DNA from: Codonopsis lanceolata
Lineage: Eukaryota > Streptophyta > Magnoliopsida > Asterales > Campanulaceae
Length of the DNA: 64,000 bases
Assembly: GCA_013146195.2 (NCBI GenBank)
Contig: CM028381.1
Location: 96,908,380 to 96,972,379, forward strand
Direction: 5' to 3'
This document shows positions 11,322 to 22,521 of this stretch, in pieces. Numbering within the stretch: position 1 is the first letter of the stretch; every line of letters begins with the position of its first letter. A program made the translations under genes and the position numbers. Under the pieces are notes generated by a model. It worked only from the letters and a program-made list of their open reading frames with translations, was not told the origin of the DNA and did no database searches.

Positions 11322-12597
11322 TGTGGGTCCCAATGGGCACAATAATAAGCTAGAAGGGGGGGGGGGTTGAATAGCTTATTAATCACTTAAAACTTTTTAG
11401 TAAATACTTTGAAAGATACTTGCAATCTATTTGAAAAGATTGAAGTAACGGAAGACCTTCAAAGTTGTTGTTCCAGGTCTGCCGATAAGGACTACCGGTA
11501 GACCTTTGACAAGTTACTTAAGTTCTGCTGTAAACGGCTAAAGATAATCAAAGTATCAATCAGTTCAAATATCAGACAAACAGTAAGGAATAACACAAGT
11601 ATTTTGGGATGGTTCACACTATAAAGAGTGCTACGTCCACCACCAAGGCAGTCAACCTTGGATTTAAATAGTGCACTATATTTTCCACTAGATCAATTAC
11701 AAAGAATATCCCATATGGATCGTGTACAAAATATTGACTTGTGTTTGGGGTCTAGGGAATTAAATATCTGTAAATATAAGATATTTAATTCGTGCAGAAG
11801 TATAGTTAATGAATGTAAAACAACAAGAAGTTAAAACGATAAGTGTTGATAAACAGCTTCTTGTTGTTGACGAGGACTTCTAGATCTGTTGAGGATCTCT
11901 TGATTGCACTGAGCTGTAAGACTTGGAGTTATGGAGTTTCAGAGCAATCCTTTAAGTGTTCGATTGATTCGCATGCTTGTGTGTGTGTCTCCGCCTTTAA
12001 TGGCGATTTATAGCAGGTGCACTTCAAAAGATCCGTTGGAGAAGACGAATACTTCAACAGCTCTTTTATGAATGCATTAAATGCATGGGGCTGTTAGTCA
12101 AGGAATTTTGTCTTCACAGATATCTAGAGCAGAGAATGATTTCTGAGATCTTCAAAAAGTGGGCGATTTAGGTGTCAGATCTGAGAGTTGTTGCGATGCA
12201 GGTAGGAGACGATTTGCTTTTTGCTTTCATTCAGACGAAAAGTCTTCCCCTTTTCGCTGAAAGTTCCTTTTGGCGGCTTGATGTGTCAGGGAATGTCTTA
12301 GATTAATTCAAACAATGATCAGGATAAGTTTGAATTAATCCAATGAGTCATTTCTGGATAGGACACGTCATGAGAGACCAGGTGGACACAAGGTCTGCCG
12401 AATGTAGGCTGAAAGGTGTCTTCAAGTGAAGCTTGAAGAGGTCTTCCGCCGAACCTCGTAGTAAAGTCCTATAAAAACTATACTAGGCAAAGTTTTATAC
12501 AGTTGCCACGCTAATCGATACGCAGCCCGATTAGCCACTGAAGTATAAAACTAATGTAATGAACTGAACAGATATAAATCTAACATAAGAATCAACA
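11322..12597 (-). mobile_element. solo copia LTR inserted in copia 2 gag
   Basis: This is an LTR of the same copia family in minus orientation, TGTTGATTC... to ...GGGACCCACA. It is flanked by a perfect 5-bp target duplication GGTAC (11317-11321 and 12598-12602). There is no internal region, so it is a solo LTR left by LTR-LTR recombination. It splits gag codons exactly: removing the LTR and one duplication restores the frame. A minus-strand TATAAAT at 12006-12012 marks U3, and an 11-base G run near 11356 marks the U5 end. Confidence 0.93.
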
Positions 12598-14664
12598 GGT
12601 ACCCAAAGAAGAATCAGAATGGACAAAGGACGACAGAAAACTAGTAGAGCTAGATAGCAAAGCCATCAACATCATAACTAGCTCTCTAGACACCAACACT
12701 TACCAACAAGTGATCTGGTGTACCACTGCGAAAGAGATATGGGAAGCTCTTGTCAAATACTTGAAAGGAGACCAAGACACAAGAGACAACAGAAAATACA
12801 CATTCATCCAGCAGTTTGACTCCTTCAAGAAGGATCCCAATGAGACCTTGAGACAAGCATACGATCGCTTCAGTGAGGTAATTAATAGTTGCTTTTCTCT
12901 TGGTAAAATCTATGACAAGAAAGAAATGAATATGAGATTTCTAGGTTCTCTAGGTAGTCTGTGGCATGTTAAGACCACTGTCATGAAAGAATCTAAAAAC
13001 TTAAACAAAATGACTCTTCGTAGTCTTTACACAAGTTTAAAGGTTTATGAGTTCGAAGTAAATCGAGCTCTAGAGCAGGACAAACAGTTCAGAACTGTGT
13101 CCTTGCCCGCCATGGTACAAGAAGAGACCACAGTTGAAAACAAACCTTCCGCTTCCTCCGGTGAAAATGATTTTCTTTCGCATCTAACAATTTGCTATGT
13201 TAAGTAAAACGTTTCAAAAAGTTTGCAAAATATGGAAGGAAGGACACACACCAACAGCCTTTTAGAAAAACTGCTGAAAGCTCATCTAACGAAGAGCCTG
13301 TGTGTTATAACTGTAGAAAACCTGGTCACTTCGCCTCCAAATGTCCAAAGCCAAAATTTGAAGCATACCGAAAGCCTCCTTATAAGAAATTTAAAAAAAC
13401 ATAAAGGTATGATGGCTAAAGACAAAGAAGAAAAACAAGTTGCTACATGGTTTGAGACTGATTCAGAAGAGGAAGAGGACGATTGTGAGCAAGCTAACAT
13501 ATGCTTAATAGCTCATGATTCAGGTCCCACCTATGACTCTGAACATGAATTCGAAGCCTCACCTAGTCCTTTCGACAAATGTGAGATCAACTGTGAGAAC
13601 TTCAGTAAGGAAGAACTACTCAAAGATAATCAAGAAATGCTTGAAGAGTTCAATTCCTTTAGAGTAGCCTATGTAAAACTCGCCAAGAACAGTGAGAAGC
13701 TTGCTGTTGAGAAATCTTTGCTGGCAGCTGAGATTCAAACTCTCAATAGCTGTCAACAGGAAAATATCAAGCTTAAAGGAGAAAACAAATTCATGTGTGA
13801 CAAAGTAGAATGTCTCACTGAGCACATCAAAGGCCTTGACCTGGAGAAGATTGCCTTGTAAAAGACAATTGACTCCTGGAACAGTTCCAAGGAAACCTTT
13901 GAAGAAATCCTTTCAAGCCAAAAGTCAAGTAAAGATAAATCTGGCTTAGGATATTCTGATGAGCCCAGTTCGGCATACTCTTCTGTCACGGAGAAAGGTG
14001 AAGCCTCCGAGACTGCTTATGACATCTCCTTCTCTAAACAGACGTTCGGAAACAAGGTAAACAAGGACTTGGTTATACAAGTGTACCATATGTTTACCCC
14101 AAGGCTCAGAAAAGGGAAAGCCAAGATAACTGCTTCTAATGAGAAGCTTGAGAAAGGAACGGTAGAGAAACCAAAGTCTACCGACAACAGCTCTGCCAAG
14201 GCAAAGTCTGCTGGCAGTAGACCTACGAAATCTCTGCCAGTTCCTATCAAGTTTGTCTATGAAATAGGCAAGGCACCTAAACCTGTTGAAAGTAAACTTA
14301 AAGGTATTCTACCGAATCTTCCTAAAAAGGTTATCAACAGACCAACCAAGGCTAAGTCTGCTGGTAACAAACCAAGGAAGGTCCAACAGAAACCAATTAA
14401 GTCTACCGTCAACAAGCTAGTTGAACCCAAGACTACTGTTAAGAACAAGGATAATCACAAGCTCTCTTCAGCTAAAGACACTGACAGTCCTCCATGGAAC
14501 TTTCATCTTTGTCATTCTTGTAATTGTTTAGGCCATCTGGCCCCAGAATGCCTGCTAAGGTTCACATGAAAATCTGAGAGACCTAGTTCTCTCAAGGTTA
14601 GGCAGGTATGGGTTCAAAAAGGTTGCTAATCCTCAGGACCCAAAAGAAAATAAAGGGGACCTTG
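12598..14664 (+). pseudogene. copia 2 gag, central and C-terminal part
   Basis: The reading resumes as VPKEESEWTKDDRKLVELD, then WCTTAKEIWEALVKYLKG and LRQAYDRFSEVINSC, the capsid-like core. A frameshift near 13204 follows. The CCHC knuckle CYNCRKPGHFASKC is intact in its own frame at 13303-13344. The block 13223-13861 (KDKEEKQVATWFETDSEEEE) and the Lys/Ser-rich 14069-14569 complete gag, with a second Cys-His motif (CHSCNCLGHLAPEC). Frameshifts recur near 14570. The sequence is cut at 14664 by a gypsy solo LTR and resumes at 19234 in the protease region. Confidence 0.87.
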
Positions 14665-16451
14665 TGTGGCGACCCGACCCGAATCCCAAGACGAGATCCC
14701 AAGTTTGTGCCACCAAAAACAACAACAAATAATGGGTAAGGATATAACAGCGATACGCCAACAACTTTAACACGTGCGAAAGCGAAACATAAATACCGTG
14801 GCGCCCGAGCTAACAAGTTCAAACTAAATACAACCAAAGAGATAATGTATCTCTTGGTCCAAAAATTAAAATCACGTGACGCAACATTGGGCACGTAGAA
14901 CAAAACCACCTGTCATGTAATATAAATATATGACAATTTATAAACCAAGTCATCGGCGACGTTAGAGCCGGAACCCAACATTAAACTAAGTCTACAACTC
15001 TAGTCTAACATATTCAACGGCTAAAAGCATGCTGGAGAACAAACATAAAAAAAAACCAACCATTACATGGTTAACATAACTGAAACATAATCATCATGAA
15101 TACACAAGGCGCGACTAACACAAGTCGGCACCCAAAAGACTAAGTACTAATTAACATGAGCACAAATATCAATACACACAATAAGTCTTGCTACCCTTCA
15201 TAAAGTTTACATAACTTTACGTTTCCCATCGTCCTTGCCAAAAGAAAAGGTACTAAACTATAAAGTAGCAACCTTGCCAAAACTTCACCAACGCAACTCG
15301 ACAATCACTTTGATCCACTAGCACGACTTGGATCTAGGGAAAAACAATCAAACAAATAGGAGTAAGTCATAAAGACTTCGTAAGTTACTAAACATAACTT
15401 CCTGTCATGGCATCATGCTCAACAATAATAAATCATGATATCATCATAGTATAACATTCCATTAATAATCATGTCAAGGTATTCATACTTAACAATCTTA
15501 AATATCATGTTATCAACAAGGTATAACAGTTCATTAAATCATCGCAACCATGATATCATATCATATTCACGTAGCACCTTATTCACATATAAACACTCGT
15601 GAGTCAATTCATATAAAAAGGGATATGATACCGTTACCATTTTTTCGTTGTGTCGCTCCTATAAAAACACGTGCAAACCATATGTGTCCTCGATACCCAA
15701 ATCGTGGTATCGACGTCCCCGAGACATTCCTCGCTCGAGTTCCATAGTTATCAAAGTCATGTTTTCATACTACAACTAAGATCAACTACTTCCCCACCGT
15801 GGCCATCGATGGAGGGGTGTGTGCAACCCGGCACGACGATCCATCGAAATCACGAATCCCACAATTCGTGAAGACGATACACCGTCCCACCACAGACTCA
15901 ATAAACCGACTCCAGCTGGACTCAAACTCAAGCACAAGTAATGCATACTCATATGCTCAATTAAGTAGGCATGTACTCTACAACCATCTAGTCATGCATT
16001 TGAATCATAACTAGCATATAAACACATTAGAGATAATATTAAGACTCTAATCATCAAGTGTTCTTCATGCACTTCTAATGCTCGGAGGCTTAACCTCCAT
16101 CAATACTACCCCAAATTCCGTAAGACATAGGCATATAGTTCCTTAAAGTCATTCTAACCCAATGGTCGACTCCGTTGAGTCATTCCTAAACTTTCAAAAA
16201 TTAGGGCATAGAAGCCATTGGCCACAATACCCTCCTATGTTCATACTAACATCAATGTCTATGTTCTCAAGGTCATCAAACCCATAAAACCCCAACAAAA
16301 CATTTAATTAGGCAACATAGAACAAAAGTCACATTTTAGGCATATACACATTTTAGCCATTTCATCAAATATGCTTCCAATACTTGAACATGCAAGATAA
16401 GAAAGATTAATATACATCTCTACACATGAATAATATCATAATCATTGTCTC

Positions 16452-18054
16452 TGTGACGTCCCGACCTGGATCCCAAGACGAGATCCCAAGGCCGTGCCGT
16501 CGGGAAACAAGTAACAACAAGCGAATAACAAATAATGGGTAAGGCCATAGCGGTAATACGCCAACAACTTAAAACACACGCGGAAGCGAAACATAACAAC
16601 ACAGTGGTGCCCGAGCTAACAAGCTCAAACTAAATACAACCAAAGAGATGATTAATCTCTCGGCCCAAAAATTCGACGCACGTGCCGCAACATTGGGGAC
16701 GTAAAGCAAAACTCCCTGTCATGCAATATAAATATATAGCAACAAATAAACCAAGTCATCGGCAACGTTACAGCCGGAACCCAACATTACACTAAGTCTA
16801 GGACTCTAGTCTAACATACTCAACGGCTAAAAACATGCCGGAGAACAAACATGATATATTAACCATCAATGTAACATACTAAAATATAATCACCAACATT
16901 CACCAAGCGCGACTAACACAAGTCGGCTACCAAAAGAATAAGTACTAATAATCATAAGTACAAACATCAAGATAGCATACTGAAATGTAACCATCAACCT
17001 ACACCAAGCACGACTACTACAAGTCGGCTACTAAAAGAATAAGAGTTAACCAACATAAGTATAAACATCACAACCACAAATAAGTTTGCTACCCAACATG
17101 AAGTTTACATAACTTCACTTTTCCCAACGTCCTTGCCAAAAGAAAATGTAACTATACAACTAGGTAGCAACCTTACCAAAAACTTCACCAACGCAATCTC
17201 GAGAATCACTTCGATCCGCTAGCACGACTCGGATTTAGGGAAAACAATCAAACAAATAGGAATAAGTCATAATGACTTAGTAAGTTACTAAACATAACTT
17301 CCAATCATGGCATCATGCTCAATAATAGTATATTATGCTATCATTATAGAATAACATTATATTAAAAATCATGTCAAGGTATTCATGCTCAACAATAATA
17401 AATCATGCTATCATTATAGTATAACATTTCATTAAAATCCATGTCAAGGCATTTATGCTCAACTATAAAAGATTCATGTTATCAATAAAGTATAACAATT
17501 TACCAGACCATCTCAACCATCATATCATATCATATTCACCAAGCACATTATTTACACATAAGTACTTGCTTGGCCGAGGTCTCTCCCACATGCATCCTCA
17601 AGCCCTCCAATGCTCGAAAGGGTCTAGAATTCAACCTTAAAAGACTCTAATCCATAACCAAAGCAATCAATGTTCAAACCTCACTCAAAGATGGTTTAGA
17701 ACTCAAGAAGAACACTCCCGAACGATAACTGAAAAGGCCAAACGAAGAAGGTTAACGACTAGAAGCAAACTAGCAATCAAACCATCGATGTAACAAGCAT
17801 TCAATCAACATCTAAATCATGTTAATGGTGTTATGAATGATGTCTAACACTTATCCATATACTTTCAATATATATAAACAAACAAAGTCCCAAGGCATGT
17901 CATGAAGAAAAGATGCATCCGAGCATAGAAACCGATGTCAACGAACATGCTATTGATTTTAAACATATGAATGAGCTAAGTTAACATGTTTATGATGAAT
18001 ATGAATGTATGAACTCATGCATAAAACAAGCAAGAAATATTCTAGGGTTTTACA
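16452..18054 (-). mobile_element. nested 1.6-kb gypsy solo LTR
   Basis: Plus-strand TGTGACGTCCCGACC to GGGTTTTACA, flanked by the perfect duplication GTCTC (16447-16451 and 18055-18059). It is the same family as its host LTR: the first 1.1 kb aligns with 14665-15560. Around 17569 it jumps to the region matching 18780 onward, so about 1.3 kb of the LTR middle is missing. It is a solo LTR inside a solo LTR. Confidence 0.9.
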
Positions 18055-18210
18055 GTCTCTAACAAGTTCATCCAACCAAATTTGTCATTTAAGCACATAG
18101 AAGAACATGGCATCTCTAAAAAGCCCTAAATGCACTCATTGACCTCAAATAGCACAAGATTGTTTTCCCTAGGGTCAATGAGGCAAAAACAAAGAGAAAT
18201 AGATGTAGTA

Positions 18211-18216
18211 ACTTAC
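18211..18216 (-). promoter_or_regulatory. conserved splice-donor-like GTAAGT in gypsy LTR
   Basis: Minus strand reads TGTAG|GTAAGTTACT, matching the plant 5' splice-site consensus. The same GTAAGTTACT block recurs in LTRs at 33398, 40213, 47533 and 61267. Function inferred only. Confidence 0.4.
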
Positions 18217-19233
18217 CTACAATCAGCACTTCAAGTAACAAAAATGAACATGCAATGCGTGGGAAGTGTTCTCCTCAACCTCCTCTTCATTTCTATGGCT
18301 TGGATTTGGAAATGGAGCTCTCAAGCTTTGGAATCCATGGATGAACACTCAAGAAACCCTAGAAAACTCTCTCAAGCTCCCAAGAAATGTTCAGCCCGTT
18401 TTTTGAAAAGGATGGCTGAAGAATGGAGGCTTAGTGGTGTATTTGGGTTCCCAAAGGTTGAAAAGGTGAGTGGGATATGTGACCAATGCATGTGGAGGTA
18501 TTCCCAAGATAAAATGTCAACTAACCCACTTAAAATTCAAATAGATGGTTAGGATACAATGGGTGATAGTTAGGATGGTTTAGGAGTGGTTTAGGATGGG
18601 TTTGGGTAGGATTAGGATAGCCAAAATGGAGTAACAAACAAAACAACCCGTATCAGGAAATCACACCATGCAGCCGCATGGTATGAAGAGCATGCGAGCG
18701 CATGCTAGGCAGAACTACAAACCTCAAATTTCTGCTCACCTTGCGGGGGCAAGGTCCGAACCCCTTGCGACAGCAAGCCCTCCAGTGCACGAAATGTCTA
18801 GAATTCAACCTAAATTGACCCCAAACACAAGACCAAAGTACCGAAGGCTCAAACCTCACTCAAAGATGGTTTAGAACTCAAACAGAACACTCCCGAACAA
18901 CACTCAAACAGGCCAAACGAGGAAGAACAACAACTAGAAGTAACCAACGATCGAATCGACGATGCAACAAACATTCAATCATTATCTAAATCATGTTAAG
19001 GATGTTATCAATGACATCTAACACTTATACACACGCTTTCAACATATATATACAATCAAAGTCCCGAAACATATCATGACGAAAAGATGCATTCGAGCAT
19101 AGAAATCAACGTCAACGAACAAGCTATTAAATTCAAACATACGAATGAACTAAGTAAACATACTTATGATGAATATGAATGTATGAACTCAAGCATAAGA
19201 CAAGCATGCAATAATCTAGGGTATTACACTTTG

Positions 19234-19569
19234 TTTCTTTGATCTTTTACAGGTCTGCTTCATGGCTATAGATTCAGAAGATAAGGACATCCGGTACCTG
19301 GACAGTCGCTGCTCAAGACGCATGACAGGGAACAAAAGTCTACTCTCAGATATAGCTGAAGCCAAAGGTCCCACGGTGATTTTCGGCGACAATGCAAGAG
19401 GGAAAATAATTGGGTATGGCTCAATCACTAGAGGAAGTCTCTCCATCAACAAAATTTCTCTAGTGAACGGCTTAAAGCATAATCTTCAGAGCATATCCCA
19501 ATTCTGCGACAAAGGACTCATCTGCCAATTCTCCTCCAACCAATGTCTCATCAAAGATCGTGAATCAAT
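19234..19569 (+). pseudogene. copia 2 protease region, truncated
   Basis: Downstream of the gypsy solo LTR the copia 2 reading continues as FMAIDSEDKDIRYLDSRCSRRMTG. It corresponds to the protease signature LDSG-SRHMTG but has Arg for the Gly of DSG and Arg for His. It proceeds through GDNARGKIIGYGSI, LKHNLQSISQFCDKGLICQ and FSSNQCLIKDRES, parallel to copia 1. At about 19569 homology ends abruptly at a gypsy LTR fragment, so integrase, RT, RNase H and the 3' LTR are all missing. Confidence 0.82.
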
Positions 19570-19818
19570 GTCTCTAGCTTTGGAATCCAAGGGTGGTCTC
19601 TCAATAACCCTAGAAGACTCCCTCTCAAGCTCTCCAAGAAGCTCTCCACGTTTTTTAGAAGTGATAGGCAGTAAATGAAAGCTTAAGTGAAGTGTTTGTG
19701 GTTTATAAGGGTTAGAAAGTAAGTGGGTTTGGTTTAATTTGATGTAGTTGTTTTCCCTTGATTAACCCCAATAATCCACCTCTAAAACTCAATTAGATGT
19801 TTAAGACATAACTTAAGG
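19570..19818 (-). repeat. fragment of a gypsy LTR
   Basis: This aligns with 33509-33755 of the 4.2-kb solo LTR (shared blocks CCCTAGAAGACTC, GATAGG, GAAAGCTTAAGTGAAGTG). It lies between the truncated copia 2 and the CACTA terminus. Both ends are breakpoints rather than LTR termini. Confidence 0.75.
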
Positions 19819-19844
19819 CACTACTAGAAACAGTGCCTTCAGCG

Positions 19845-20285
19845 ACGGAATTCTTAGCGACAGAAATTTTCCGTCGCTGATTAGCGACGGAATTTTACCT
19901 TTAGCGACGGAATTTTGCATCGGCCAGAATTGACCATCGGCGACTAATTAGCAATGACGGAATTTTCCGTCAAGGCCGCCTTTTAGCTTAATGAATTTCG
20001 GCGACGAATTTTCCGTCGCCGAAAATAAACAAAATTAAATTTTGAAATATTCAGCGACGGAATTTTCCGTCGCTAAAGTCTACTTTAGCGCCAATTTTCC
20101 GTCGCTGAATATTTCGAATTTAATTTTACAGTTTATTTTCAGCGACGGAAAATTCCGCCGCTAAAGGTGACCTTTAGCGACGGAATTTTCCGCCGCGATA
20201 TTCGATTTTATTTTGGTTTATTTTCAGCGACGGAAAATTCCGTCACTAAAGGTCACCTTTAGCGACGGAAAATTCTGTCGCTGAA
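19845..20285. repeat. CACTA subterminal palindromic repeats
   Basis: At least a dozen copies of GCGACGGAA or its complement occur, commonly as inverted pairs separated by 0-2 bases. This density is typical of CACTA subterminal regions. Confidence 0.85.
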
Positions 20286-20336
20286 AATAAATTGAAAATA
20301 ATTTCTAATTAATATAAAATATCAAAAATATTTAAA

Positions 20337-20747
20337 ATTAAATTGAAATTAAATAAAAATAATATTTGAAATGTTAATTTAATAATATAATATCAATAAT
20401 TAAAATGATTAGCATCAATATAATTGCAAAAAATAAAACATTCACATTACAACTTAACTTAACTTAACTTAACGTAACTTAGCGTTACATAAACTTAAAT
20501 TGAAATTAAATAAAAATAATATTTGAAATGTTAATTTAATAATATAATATCAATAATTAAAATGATTAGCATCAATATAATTAAAAAAATTAAAACATTC
20601 ACATTACAACTTAACTTAACTTAACGTAACGTTAACATAAATTGAAATTAAATTAAAATAATATTTGAAATGTTAATTAAATAATATAATATCAATAATT
20701 AAAATGATTAGCATCAATATAATTAAAAAAATTAAAACATTCACATT
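20337..20747 (+). repeat. AT-rich unit repeated three times
   Basis: Three near-identical units begin near 20337, 20495 and 20641, each containing AATATTTGAAATGTTAATT, AAAATGATTAGCATCAATAT and ACATTCACATTACAACTTAAC. Each ends in a short run of AACTT pentamers; the third leads into the long array. Confidence 0.88.
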
Positions 20748-22519
20748 ACAACTTAACGTAACGTAACTTAACGTAACGTTAACGTAACTTAACTTAACTT
20801 AACTTAACTTAACTTAACGTAACATAACTTAACTTAGCTTAGCGTAACGTAACTTAATTAACTTAGCTTAACGTAACGTAACTTAACTTAGCTTAAACGT
20901 AATGTAACTTAACTTAACTTAACTTAGCTTAACTTAACGTAACGTAACTTAACTTAGCTTAGTTTAACGTAACGTAACTTAACTTAACTTAAACGTAACG
21001 TAACTTAACTTAACTTAACTTAGCTTAACATAACGATGAACCATTATAACATGAAACATGATACGTCTATTAGCGAAATGGTAATTGGTGAAATGTTATA
21101 ATGGAGTACGATGAACCATTATAATATGAAAACACGCTACGCCTATTGTCGAAATGGTATAATGGAGTACGATTAACCGTTATAACATGAAAACATGGTA
21201 CGCCTATTGGGGAAATGTTATAATGGAGTACAATGAACCATTATAACATGAAAACACGCTATGCCTATTAGCAAAATGTTACAACTTAACGTAACGTAAC
21301 TTAACGTAATGTAACTTAAATTAAACTTAACTTAACTTAACGTAACATAGCGTGGCGTAACTTAACTTGACTTAAGCGCAACGTAAGGCAACTTAACGTA
21401 ACGTAACTTAACTTAGCAATGTAGCGTAACTTAACTTAAGTAACGTAAACATAACTTAACTTAGCGTAATGTAAAGTTAACTTAACTTAACGTAACTTAA
21501 CTTAACTTGACTTGGCGAACTTAACGTAACATAACATAACTTAACTGAACTTAAGTTAACATAACATAACTTAACTTAACTTAACTTAACTTAACTTAAC
21601 TTACGGCAACTTAACTTTAACTTAACTTAACTTAACGAACTTAACTTAACTTAACTTAGCTTAACGTAACTTAACTTAATTTAACTTAACAACAACTTCA
21701 TAACTTAACTTAACTTAACTAACTTCACTTAACTTAACTTAACTTAAAAAACTTAACTTAACTTAACTTAGCAGCTTAACTTAACTTAACTTAACTTAAC
21801 AGCGTGCCGGCAACTTCCTCAGCATAACAACGCAGCAACGTAACAACAGCAAAGCGTAACGTGCAGCAACAGCAATATAACATAACGCATAATAGCAGCA
21901 GCAACATAACAAACCTTAATTGGCGTAGCAACAGCAACAGTAACTTGCAACCTAACAACAAAACTTAACAGCAACAACAGCAACTTAACAACGAAGCAAC
22001 AACAGCAACATAGTAGCAACTTAATTTAACGAGCAAACAGCTTAGCAGCGAATTTAACAACAGCAACAGCTTAACCAGCGAAGCAACCAGCCTTAACCCA
22101 ATATAACTAACATAACAACAACTTCCTTATCTTAGCGTAGCGTGCCTTAACCCAATATAACATAACATAACAACAACAGCGTAGCAAGCAACAAACTTAA
22201 CAACTAAGTAACGTAACGTGGCTTAACAATTTAACCCAACTTAGCAACTTAACAACAGCAACAGCAGCCAACAGCAACTTCATAACCAACAACTTAGCAA
22301 CTTAGCAACTTAACTTAACTAGCGTGCCAACCGCTAAGCGTGGTAACTTAACAAGTTAAACAGCTAACAACAGCAACAACAGCAGCAACTTAACCAACTA
22401 ACTTCTTAACAACAACGTAGCTTGCCTTAACATAACATTATAACTTAGCAGCAAACGTAACGTGCCTTAACATAACATAACATAACTTAACAACTTAACG
22501 TAGTGTAACTTAACTTACA
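20748..22519 (+). repeat. long degenerate (AACTT)n pentamer array
   Basis: About 1.8 kb of AACTT/AACGT/AGCTT pentamers in plus-strand phase. The left half is fairly regular; from about 21800 it decays to CAGCAA/CATAA-rich variants. Not telomeric (TTTAGGG) and not coding. Confidence 0.92.
21035..21283 (+). repeat. 61-bp tandem repeat x4 inside the pentamer array
   Basis: Units start at 21035 (75 bp with an insertion), 21110, 21171 and 21232 (partial). Each full unit carries inverted arms close to CCATTATAACAT and ATGTTATAATGG (in unit 1 at 21041-21052 and 21093-21104), able to fold into a hairpin. Confidence 0.88.
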
Positions 22520-22521
22520 CT

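Larger units (their letters stand above)
14665..19228 (-). mobile_element. gypsy solo LTR in copia 2, itself interrupted
   Basis: On the plus strand it starts TGTGGCGACCCGACCC and ends GGGTATTACA, the complementary ends of a Tekay-like LTR. The flanks CCTTG (14660-14664) and CTTTG (19229-19233) form a target duplication with one mismatch, and copia 2 coding sequence continues across. It holds no internal domain. Subtracting the nested LTR (16452-18054 plus one GTCTC) gives an LTR of about 2.96 kb. A GTAAGT donor-like site (minus, 18211-18216) and the inverted repeat TCATTGACC/GGTCAATGA (18136-18181) are conserved with other gypsy LTRs here. Confidence 0.88.
19819..22520 (+). mobile_element. 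CACTA (En/Spm-type) transposon, left end
   Basis: CACTACTAGAAA at 19819-19830 is the canonical CACTA terminal inverted repeat. It is followed by about 450 bp of subterminal repeats built from AGCGACGGAA and its complement TTCCGTCGCT, many arranged as palindromes, a normal transposase-binding layout. No transposase-like coding region and no right terminus (TTTCTAGTAGTG) were seen. The right limit is placed where a gypsy LTR begins, so the element is either truncated or split. Its interior is AT-rich triplicated sequence and a long pentamer array. Confidence 0.78.

Noticed and set aside
18130..18552. 140-codon plus-strand frame.
   Set aside because: It lies antisense within a gypsy LTR, has no domain, and relatives at 33317 differ by frameshift.
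21819..22019. Open minus-strand frame rich in Cys, Leu and Val (about 66 codons).
   Set aside because: It is a translation of the degenerate CAGCAA/AACTT repeat and has no independent evidence of coding.
20748..22519. Possible interstitial telomeric repeat.
   Set aside because: The unit is AACTT, not TTTAGGG/CCCTAAA or a known plant variant.
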